Source: Bacillota bacterium (GTDB lineage Bacteria; Bacillota; Clostridia; Christensenellales; SZUA-584). Taken from it: a stretch of 12,086 nucleotides of DNA. Shown piece after piece: positions 1 to 5,803 of the stretch. The notes under the pieces are model-generated. The model was not told the origin of the DNA. It saw nothing but the letters and a program-made list of their open reading frames with translations, and searched no databases. Where the stretch lies: NCBI GenBank assembly GCA_023391105.1, contig JAEWBO010000020.1, forward strand, positions 1 through 12,086, written 5' to 3'. Both the position numbers and the translations under genes were made by a program. Positions within the stretch are counted from its first letter, which is position 1, and every line of letters begins with the position of its first letter.

Positions 1-72
1 CCAGTCTAGATTATTGTTTTTATCAGCAAGATAGCCATCAATTGTCATACAGCCATAAAAAAATACACTCAT
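1..72 (-). CDS. Dihydrofolate reductase-like / RibD C-terminal domain protein, N-terminal fragment (runs off window)
   Basis: Only the first 24 codons are present; the gene continues past the left edge. They read MSVFFYGCMTIDGYLADKNN and then NLDW, the typical opening of the RibD C-terminal/dihydrofolate reductase-like superfamily: a first beta strand, then a (M)S/T-x-DGY-x-AD segment that contributes to the NADPH pocket, then a D-W pair. Members are usually about 170-190 residues long and reduce pterin-, flavin- or related substrates; most have no proven substrate. The ATG start is supported by an AGAAAGGG ribosome binding site roughly 8 bases upstream on the minus strand (about 80-88). It lies directly downstream of, and in the same direction as, a decayed DUF362-like gene. 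Family assignment is fairly confident; the specific reaction cannot be told from this fragment. Confidence 0.6.
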   Translation of the reverse strand, partial: MSVFFYGCMTIDGYLADKNNNLDW

Positions 73-119
73 TTTTAAACCCTTTCTAATACGTACAAAC
101 GAATTATTTAATATCGGCC

Positions 120-366
120 ATGACCAACCTCCGTTATTACAGGCCCTTTAACAAATTAAAATTTGTTCAGTTACTTATATTCCTTCGGAATAGGTATATT
201 ACGGATTACTTCTTTACTTATTTTCAAGTTCTTGGATGGTTTTCTTCAGCAGGACGTGCTAAATTAACTTTACTAATACTGATTTATTGTTTAGAATGTC
301 TTTTTTTAGTCCTGTATCATCTAAGCATGAAAAAAAACCAGTTTGCTTTTTAACTGTTAATATCAT
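120..366 (-). pseudogene. Frameshifted remnant resembling a DUF362 (iron-sulfur-associated) protein
   Basis: On the minus strand an ATG at 366-364, preceded by a GGGGG ribosome binding site 7 bases away, opens a 35-codon frame ending NNKSVLVKLI at a TAG (261-259). In the next frame, from about 265, the text continues sensibly as NLARPAEENHPRT before a TGA at 226-224. Restoring one base in the AAGTTAATTTAG stretch would join the two as VLVKLNLARPAEENHPRT, which resembles the conserved start of DUF362 proteins (V-L-[IV]-K-x-N-L followed by a THP/HPRT-like motif). Further broken stretches (VIRNI, then YSEGI in another frame) fit the next helix of that family. The remnant may extend to about base 90. 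At least two frameshifts are needed, so it is called a pseudogene. The family call is from memory of motifs and is moderate. Confidence 0.4.
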
Positions 367-464
367 AGTAGTGCCCCCAAAACTACTAGAGATTTATATA
401 TCATGCACAATATTTTTACTGTTATGTCTTAATTTTTAGATTCAAATATAGCATAGTCTGTAAA

Positions 465-776
465 GTGCCTAAAATTCAGTATTTCTACAAATCCTTGCGA
501 CGAAGTCCTGCCACGCACTCAACGGTATTACCAAAGACCCACAAAGCTCCAGACAGCTATATCAACGTATGTGTGGACTTTGGAAACAGCGTTGGTATGA
601 TACCACTTAATAGTATAGTAGAAAAAGCAGAGGCATACAAGCCGAAACAGAGAATTACTTACAAGCTGATAAAGGAATATATCCTTGAAAAATACAGCTT
701 TAAGGTACACATGGCATACATTGCCGAGGTCAAGCGAGATTTGGGTTTACCTATGTACGATGCCTCGTGTAACTAA
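465..776 (+). pseudogene. Fragment resembling the C-terminal extension domain of mobile-element RlmD/RumA-like proteins
   Basis: An open frame of about 103 codons starting with GTG lacks a convincing ribosome binding site. Its first 30 residues look like non-coding sequence. From about residue 28 it reads like a real protein: KAPDSYINV, then MIPLNSIVEKAEAYKPKQR, then ITYKLIKEYI and a C-terminal AYIAEVKRDLGLPMYDA segment. This basic helical module (ITYK-x-IKEYI ... YIAEVKR) resembles the domain appended behind the HVETV..LSHK motif in some RumA-annotated proteins of Firmicute integrative elements. Such domains normally continue some 25 residues past MYDA, but here an unrelated SCN and a stop follow, so both ends look truncated. 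It lies on the opposite strand from the intact rlmD 5 kb away. It could be a displaced att-site tail or element debris; it is unlikely to be functional. Confidence 0.45.
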
Positions 777-932
777 TCAAAATGAATTGCAATAAGTACA
801 GGTGGATAACAATTACACTTTTATCGTATCAAAAGTGGCGTTTATTGCTAGAATATTGAAGGTAGGTTCTTATTTATTGTGTTTTCGTCTGTGAGTATTG
901 TGACTGACGAAATAAATTTATACCGTTACAAA

Positions 933-958
933 ACAATAGTGATGAATGTCACTATTGT
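933..958. promoter_or_regulatory. Perfect 10+10 bp palindrome upstream of the ABC operon (candidate operator)
   Basis: ACAATAGTGA (933-942) and TCACTATTGT (949-958) are exact reverse complements separated by six bases (TGAATG). The centre lies about 45 bases upstream of a consensus TATAAT at 989-994, a position suited to an activator. Dimeric sites with this geometry suit NarL/LuxR-type response regulators, one of which is encoded in this operon. The half-site core TATTGT recurs at 875-880, 896-901 and 976-981. Binding by the co-encoded regulator is inference. Confidence 0.5.
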
Positions 959-988
959 ACATATAGATTCTCTGTTATTGTGAGAGCA

Positions 989-1007
989 TATAATTTGAAG
1001 TTGGAGG
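989..1007 (+). promoter_or_regulatory. Candidate -10 box and ribosome binding site for the ABC/two-component operon
   Basis: TATAAT at 989-994 matches the sigma-A -10 consensus exactly. No good TTGACA-like -35 lies 16-18 bases upstream (966-971 reads GATTCT), which would fit an activator-dependent promoter using the palindrome just upstream. GGAGG at 1003-1007 lies 9 bases before the ATG at 1017. The implied 5' leader would be very short, about 16 bases, so the true start of transcription may be elsewhere. Confidence 0.4.
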
Positions 1008-1016
1008 TATTTTTTT

Positions 1017-1967
1017 ATGATAGCGACAATGGAAAGCGTGGTGAAGCGCTACGGCAATGTGACCGCACTTGACCACATGAATTTAGATATATCTGAAGGA
1101 GAAATCTTCGGATTGCTCGGCCCTAACGGCGCGGGAAAAACAACGGCCATCCGAGTAATGACTGGACTTATCCCAGCGGACAGCGGTACGGTGACGATGT
1201 TTGGCGAAAAACAAACCGTCACAAATCTTAATACACGACGGCAGATGGGACTTGTCACACAGGAAATCACGGTGTTTACCGACTTGACCGCCGTCGAAAA
1301 CCTTCGCTATTTTGGCGGGCTTCACGGTTTGAAAGGTGCAGAACTAACCGCTAACGTAAACGCCGTACTGGAATTTGTGGGGCTCTCAGAACATGCAAAG
1401 AAGTACCCTAAAAATTTTTCCGGTGGTATGCAAAGACGGCTGAACATCGCCTGCGCCCTCGTTCACAAGCCGACGCTCCTCATTATGGACGAACCGACGG
1501 TGGGCATCGACCCGCAATCCCGCAATCACATCTTGGAATCGGTAAAGAAAATCGCAAAACGGGGTACGACGGTGCTGTACACTTCCCATTATATGGAGGA
1601 AGTGCAGGCGATTTGCGACCGCATATCTATTATGGATGCGGGGCGAGTAATCGCCGAGGGAAATTTGGGCGAACTTGTCGGGCGTATACAGCACGAAGAC
1701 AAGACTCTGTTCACGGCGGTGCATTCTTCCGATGAATTAACGGATGAGTTAAGAGCGGTTTCCGGTGTGAAAAGTGTAAAGGCAACCGGCAACGCTTATA
1801 AAATCATCTCAACGGCGGGCAGCGGTAATCTCAACCGCATCATAGAAATAGCCCAATGTCACGGCGGCGTGACGGATGTTTCCGTGGTAAAACCCACTTT
1901 GGAGGACGTGTTCTTAACGCTGACGGGGAAAAGCCTGCGCGATGGCGGCGAAAGCGGGGTGCTGTAA
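1017..1967 (+). CDS. ABC transporter ATP-binding protein (drug-efflux type, ABC-2 partner)
   Basis: This 316-residue nucleotide-binding subunit powers export through the permease encoded immediately downstream. Visible motifs are Walker A GPNGAGKT at 35-42, Q-loop glutamine at about 82 (TQE), signature FSGGMQ at about 134-139, Walker B LLIMDEP at about 154-160 and the switch histidine in TSHYMEE at about 191. The C-terminal 90 residues form the extra domain seen in the CcmA/DrrA/LnrL-type drug-export ATPases (ending KPTLEDVFLTLTGKSLR). Length is normal for that group. The ATG at 1017 is preferred over an internal ATG 12 bases later because GGAGG sits 9 bases upstream. It is the first gene of a four-gene operon. 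Base composition is clearly richer in GC than the host genes to the right. The substrate is unknown; antibiotic or lipid/peptide export is the usual role. Confidence 0.9.
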   Translation: MIATMESVVKRYGNVTALDHMNLDISEGEIFGLLGPNGAGKTTAIRVMTGLIPADSGTVTMFGEKQTVTNLNTRRQMGLVTQEITVFTDLTAVENLRYFGGLHGLKGAELTANVNAVLEFVGLSEHAKKYPKNFSGGMQRRLNIACALVHKPTLLIMDEPTVGIDPQSRNHILESVKKIAKRGTTVLYTSHYMEEVQAICDRISIMDAGRVIAEGNLGELVGRIQHEDKTLFTAVHSSDELTDELRAVSGVKSVKATGNAYKIISTAGSGNLNRIIEIAQCHGGVTDVSVVKPTLEDVFLTLTGKSLRDGGESGVL

Positions 1968-1968
1968 A

Positions 1969-3660
1969 ATGAAAGAGTTGATTTTTAAGCATTATTTATT
2001 CCGCTCGCTGAAAGAGCCTATCGGTATTGCGATTATAACGGGCTTGCCTACGGTACTGATAATCATAATAAGCATGGCAATAATGACGCAAATCCCGGAT
2101 GACGCATCATATATATGGAACGGTTATAATATGGTATACTCGAAGGTCGCCGTAATGTTTATGGTAAGCTTCCAGTTCTTCGGTGGCAACGTCCTGCTCG
2201 ACTATATCCACGCAGACTTTCGGGGAGACAGGCGCTGGCGAATGTTTTCCATGCCCGTGAGAACCAACGATTATGTCTTTGGGACATTAGCGGCTTGCTT
2301 TTTGTACTGTGTCATTCAAGGCGGGATAGTTATTGGCATATCCGCAATTTTTTTAGACGCTTACTGGGGAAATCCGTGGGTGTTGATTGCGACACTGTTT
2401 GCCTGCGCAGGTTTGGCACAGCTTTTGTATATGTTGCTTTTTTTGCTTATCCCCAAGAAAGGCACGGTTGAGGCGGTGGCGCAGATAATTATCTGGACCA
2501 TGATGTTCGCCAGCGGTTGGATTGGTACTTTTAATACTGACGTATCGCAGGGCGGCGGAACCACGCTTGGCAATTTCTTTACCAATTATGGTACGCCTAT
2601 TTCCCTTGCAAGAAACGCAATTACAAACTCCGGCTTTATCGGCAACAATATGAATAACGCCCTTTTAAGCTTGGGGATTTTATATGCCGTTTTAGCTATA
2701 CTTGCCGTGACTGTGGGGCTAATCGGCAAAAAGAAAGGATTTTCACCCGCTAAAAGTGTTGTCCCCGCTACTTTCACACCTCAAAAAGAACGTGTATGGG
2801 GTGAAATCAAGAGTGCATGGGATAAAGTCGAAAGTGTATGGGATAAAAGTCTTGGAATAAAAACCGAATCGAAAATATCGGAAGCGGAGCCTTCGAGCGA
2901 AGCTGCTCCGGGAATCAAGGCGCAAAAAGACTTGATGCTAACTTCCCCGACCGGGCTTCGCGGCGGACGATTTACAATCTACAAATTCGCTCTGCTTCGC
3001 GCCCTGCGAAGTCCAGTGTCCCTTTTGTTTAACGCCATTTTGCCGTTAATTTTAATTTTCATAAGAGGATTATGGACTGGAGAAGGAGCGGTAGGTTTCT
3101 CTTTCATAGGCGTGGCTCTGATGTATGGTTCATTTATGGCAGCGCGTGGCATTTTGAATGACAAGTTGGACGGTACGATTACCCGCATATTTACCTCGCC
3201 TGTTACAACACTGCAATACCTGTCGCAGAACCTCATGGCGGTTATGACGCCGCTGACGGTGCAGATTTTAGCCGTTGGCATAATCGGGAGCATATTGTAT
3301 CAGTGGGAAATGGGCTTTACCTTGTCCGTGATGTTCATATACTTTTTATTCACGGTGGCTTCTGTGGCGTTTTCGTTCGCATGGAGCTGTATGTTTAAGG
3401 ACAGGGAAATCAGCTATGCCATGTTTTCTGTGCTGATGAGCATAGTCGCTTTGCTGGGCGGATTCTTTGCTCCTCTGCAAGTTTTGCCCAATGCGCTGCG
3501 CTATATTGGGGCATTATTCCCTGCGTATTGGGTATCCAACGGCATACTTGCCCTGCGAGGCTGGGATGGGGTGATGGGCAGGTTCTGGATTTCCGCCGCT
3601 GTCATAGCCCTGTTTGCCGTGCTATATATGGTGTACGGCAGTAAAAGGAGAATCATATAG
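1969..3660 (+). CDS. Fused double ABC-2 type permease
   Basis: The membrane subunit of the exporter, 563 residues from the ATG at 1969, two bases after the ATPase stop. An upstream in-frame ATG at 1942 would overlap the ATPase and has no ribosome binding site. The protein has two ABC-2 halves of DrrB/YadH size, each with about six hydrophobic segments: residues 1-262 and 334-563. Each half opens with a short amphipathic helix (MKELIFKHYLFRSLKEP and RFTIYKFALLRALRSP), the usual coupling-helix start. ABC-2 permeases commonly work as dimers of about 250-residue chains, so this gene encodes both halves as one chain. The linker (263-333) is soluble and charged and holds three heptad units beginning with Trp277, Trp284 and Trp291. 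The next gene overlaps its stop by one base. Function as a permease is confident; the substrate is not known. Confidence 0.85.
   Translation: MKELIFKHYLFRSLKEPIGIAIITGLPTVLIIIISMAIMTQIPDDASYIWNGYNMVYSKVAVMFMVSFQFFGGNVLLDYIHADFRGDRRWRMFSMPVRTNDYVFGTLAACFLYCVIQGGIVIGISAIFLDAYWGNPWVLIATLFACAGLAQLLYMLLFLLIPKKGTVEAVAQIIIWTMMFASGWIGTFNTDVSQGGGTTLGNFFTNYGTPISLARNAITNSGFIGNNMNNALLSLGILYAVLAILAVTVGLIGKKKGFSPAKSVVPATFTPQKERVWGEIKSAWDKVESVWDKSLGIKTESKISEAEPSSEAAPGIKAQKDLMLTSPTGLRGGRFTIYKFALLRALRSPVSLLFNAILPLILIFIRGLWTGEGAVGFSFIGVALMYGSFMAARGILNDKLDGTITRIFTSPVTTLQYLSQNLMAVMTPLTVQILAVGIIGSILYQWEMGFTLSVMFIYFLFTVASVAFSFAWSCMFKDREISYAMFSVLMSIVALLGGFFAPLQVLPNALRYIGALFPAYWVSNGILALRGWDGVMGRFWISAAVIALFAVLYMVYGSKRRII
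2797..2859 (+). repeat. Three 21-bp units encoding a tryptophan heptad repeat in the permease linker
   Basis: TGG codons at 2797, 2818 and 2839 are exactly 21 bases apart and open the units WGEIKSA, WDKVESV and WDKSLGI. The second and third units share TATGGGATAAA/CATGGGATAAA DNA text, consistent with tandem duplication and drift. A tryptophan once per heptad next to alternating charges predicts an amphipathic helix that could lie on the membrane surface. Confidence 0.75.
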
Positions 3661-4607
3661 TGCAAATACCGAAACTGCTGCTTATAATCTGCAAAGGAAT
3701 AGGGTTTGGCCTGTTGTTTATCCACTGGACGGAAACCGGTGAAGCAACGAGCTTTTTCCCCATTATAGCCATAGGGATTATAACGGTGTTACGGTTTCGG
3801 ATGCCGCGCCTCTGGCCTTCAATTATCATCGACGGTATACTCCTGTTGTTCTTGGGTCGATACCTTGCGCTCAGTGTTTTTGTTATATCGGAGTTGTTTT
3901 ACGGGACTTGGGAAGCCGAACATAAACGCGGATTAAAATTGCGCGATACGGAAGCGAGTAAATACTATGAACTGGAACAATTACAGGGTGATTTACTTGC
4001 TGCATCCGCACAGATAGAGCGAATGACGGCGGTGTCCGAGCGAGCGAGAATCGCTGCCGAAATCCACGACAATGCAGGACATGAAATTATTGGAGCGTAT
4101 ATGTCGCTTCAAACGGCGCGAGAATTGCTCAGCGACTCAAATACGGAAGCGTTGGACCTGTACGATATGGCGTTAGGAAGATTAGACAGCGGCGTGAATA
4201 AAATCCGCGAAGCCGTCCACAATCTATCGCCTGTGACCGCACTCGGTGTAGAAGCGTTACGGGAAACTTGCGGCAGATTCCCGGTCTGCGGGGTGCAATT
4301 TAACACTTACGGCAATTTGTCCGCTGTGCCGATTTATTGCTGGAATTTATTAGATGCCTGCCTAAATGAATCCTTGACAAATATAGTCCGTCACGCCGAC
4401 GCGAAACAGGTAAAGGTTGACTTGGATGCCACGCCAAATATCATACGGCTTTGTATTGAAAATGATGGTGCCAAGTCAAAAATTAAAGGATCCGGAATCG
4501 GCTTGCGTAACCTTCGCCACCGTACGGCGGCTGTGGGCGGCAATCTGTTCGTAGACGCAGGCGAAGTGTTTAAGGTAATCTGCGTGATACCAATAGGAGG
4601 ACCATGA
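3660..4607 (+). CDS. Sensor histidine kinase, NarL/DesK family (HisKA_3)
   Basis: A 315-residue membrane sensor kinase expected to autophosphorylate and pass phosphate to the response regulator encoded next. The GTG start at 3660 overlaps the permease TAG by one base and has GGAG 9 bases upstream. Residues 1-80 are hydrophobic with about three short membrane segments and no large extracellular domain, so the signal is probably sensed in the membrane or through the transporter. A short coiled coil follows (about 95-125). The phospho-acceptor box is ARIAAEIHDNAGHEI with His136. The ATPase domain shows NESLTNIVRHA (236-246), ENDG (267-270) and GSGIGLRN (277-284). The stop overlaps the start region of the next gene (ATGA). 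Small intramembrane-type kinases beside ABC exporters typically respond to the drug or to membrane stress; that role is inferred here. Confidence 0.9.
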   Translation: MQIPKLLLIICKGIGFGLLFIHWTETGEATSFFPIIAIGIITVLRFRMPRLWPSIIIDGILLLFLGRYLALSVFVISELFYGTWEAEHKRGLKLRDTEASKYYELEQLQGDLLAASAQIERMTAVSERARIAAEIHDNAGHEIIGAYMSLQTARELLSDSNTEALDLYDMALGRLDSGVNKIREAVHNLSPVTALGVEALRETCGRFPVCGVQFNTYGNLSAVPIYCWNLLDACLNESLTNIVRHADAKQVKVDLDATPNIIRLCIENDGAKSKIKGSGIGLRNLRHRTAAVGGNLFVDAGEVFKVICVIPIGGP

Positions 4608-5209
4608 TGAAACTGTTGATTGTTGACGATGATATTTTAATTTTGAAAAGTTTGTCACTTACACTTTCACGTGAGGACGATATTGAAGTAGTCGGCTGCG
4701 CATCCGATGGAGCGGAAGCGTTAAAGATTTTCGAGGAACACACACCGGATATTGTACTGATGGATATTCGTATGCCGGGCATTGACGGTGTTGCCGCTAC
4801 GCGCCTGCTTAAACAGCGATATCCGAATATGCGAGTGATGATGCTGACTACATTTGATGATAAGCCGAATATACAACAAGCTTTATCAGCGGGCGCGGAC
4901 GGTTATCTCTTGAAAACGGACAAAATCTCTGACATCGCCAGCAAACTACGGGTGATGATGGAAGGCGTGTCTGTGCTGGGTGGCGATGTGCTAAAAAAGC
5001 TGACTGCTTCCGAAAACAAGGCGCTGGAATCGCTCACGACTAGGGAGCTGGACATCATTCGGCTGGTGGCGCAGGGCATGACAAACAGGGACATCGGTAA
5101 GCAGCTTTTTCTAAGTGAAGGCACTGTGCGCAACAATATTGCGGTAATGATGGAAAAGCTGGAGGTAAAAAACCGTACACAACTTGGTTTGATGTATTAC
5201 GAGAAATAG
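4607..5209 (+). CDS. LuxR/NarL-family response regulator
   Basis: A 200-residue DNA-binding response regulator, cognate to the preceding kinase. The receiver domain (1-120) has the acidic pair and phospho-acceptor Asp53 in DIVLMDIRMPGIDG, the switch threonine in MLTTFDD and Lys103 in YLLKTDK. A LuxR helix-turn-helix follows at about 139-198 (LTTRELDIIRLVAQGMTNRD, then LFLSEGTVRNNIAVMMEKL). Two ATGs lie in tandem at 4604 and 4607. AGGAGG ends three bases before the first, so the second, giving MKLLIVDDD, has the better spacing and is preferred. Translational coupling to the kinase is likely. It probably controls its own operon, and the palindrome at 933-958 is the obvious candidate site. It is the last gene of the ABC operon. 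Confidence 0.9.
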   Translation: MKLLIVDDDILILKSLSLTLSREDDIEVVGCASDGAEALKIFEEHTPDIVLMDIRMPGIDGVAATRLLKQRYPNMRVMMLTTFDDKPNIQQALSAGADGYLLKTDKISDIASKLRVMMEGVSVLGGDVLKKLTASENKALESLTTRELDIIRLVAQGMTNRDIGKQLFLSEGTVRNNIAVMMEKLEVKNRTQLGLMYYEK

Positions 5210-5245
5210 TTGCATGAATTGGTAGAGTTGCAAATGCCCATGTCG

Positions 5246-5265
5246 AAGAGTGCCGTTACGCTCTT
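5246..5265 (+). terminator. Possible weak terminator hairpin after the ABC/two-component operon
   Basis: AAGAGTG (5246-5252) can pair with CGCTCTT (5259-5265), with one G-T wobble and a six-base loop, and is followed by TTAAATT. The T-run is short, so termination would be partial at best. A small hairpin TTGCC-TGT-GGCAA follows at about 5270-5283. Confidence 0.3.
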
Positions 5266-5316
5266 TTAAATTGCCTGTGGCAAATAAAACGGAGCGGTGT
5301 CGAGATGGAGGAATAA

Positions 5317-5460
5317 ATGATTAAAACCGAATGGATATTGTCCCGTTTGCGGAAAAAAACTCGTCAGAAGATTCGGGCAGATACGGAACTGATAAACTTC
5401 CCATTGTTCTGCCCCAAATGCAAACAGGAAAGCCTGATTAATGTGCGACATTGCCGATGA
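5317..5460 (+). pseudogene. Cysteine-rich KTR family small protein, damaged in its first zinc knuckle
   Basis: ATG at 5317 with GGAGG at 5307-5311 opens a 47-codon frame: MIKTEWIL, SRLRKKTRQKIRADTELINF, then PLFCPKCKQESLINV. The KKTRxKIRxDTxLxNFPLFCPKCKQE core is that of the cysteine-rich KTR family, small putative zinc-ribbon proteins common in Firmicute integrative elements. Relatives begin WILCPxCGxKTR with a CPxC pair. Here the DNA TTGTCCCGTTTGCGG followed by seven A's reads as that motif if two bases are restored after TTGT and one A is added to the run. The two losses together are three bases, so the frame is kept but both first-knuckle cysteines are lost; FCPKC remains. The end runs into the recombinase remnant and lacks the usual tail. 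Function is unknown; probably inactive. Confidence 0.55.
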
Positions 5461-5803
5461 AGTGTTTGACATCTTTGAGGAATACCGCAAATCAGAGCAA
5501 GCCTATCAAAGCAAAGTGTATTATCACAAAGTGTACGATGTTATCGTTGAACTTGAAGAAAAAATTGAGGATGTAAAGCTCCGCCGCAAAGCTGTTGAGC
5601 AGGATGCCATTACCTTAGAAAACATCTATACCCTATTGGCAAACTTTGAAAAGGTGTATGACAAAATCAGCGATGAAGAAAGAAAATCCCTAATTTCTTC
5701 GTTAATCAAAGAAATAGAGATTTTCCCATGTGATGACTCAGAGCTACCTCTAAAGTCCATTTTATTCAATTTTCCGGTTTATAAAGACAGTGGAGATGTT
5801 TAA
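5441..5803 (+). pseudogene. Large serine recombinase, C-terminal remnant
   Basis: A 120-codon frame reading DEVFDIFEEYRKSEQAYQSK, a long coiled coil (EELEEKIEDVKLRRKAVEQ-like), then TLENIYTLLANFEKVYDKIS, DEERKSLISSLIKEIEIFP and LKSILFNFPVYKD. This order, coiled coil then 'LISSLIKEIEI-P' strand then 'LKSI-FNFPVYKD', is the C-terminal end of large serine recombinases of Tn4451/TndX type. The catalytic resolvase domain and DNA-binding recombinase domain are absent, and the frame is closed upstream by a TGA, so it is a remnant. It overlaps the end of the KTR frame. The frame stops at TAA (5801-5803), but past the stop it still reads EFLWDKSTHV, the expected recombinase tail, inside the antisense of rlmD. 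The two stop codons of this frame and rlmD overlap. Confidence 0.75.

Noticed and set aside
105..131. Minus-strand GGAGG followed by ATG and a five-codon frame (MADIK)
   Set aside because: Too short to support as a leader peptide; it falls inside the frameshifted DUF362-like remnant, and the DHFR-like gene has its own ribosome binding site.
120..353. Plus-strand 77-codon open frame
   Set aside because: No ribosome binding site, low-complexity AT-driven composition, and the opposite strand carries recognisable remnants of a real gene.
1942..1968. Earlier ATG for the permease
   Set aside because: No ribosome binding site and it would overlap the ATPase gene; the residues added do not look like a coupling helix.
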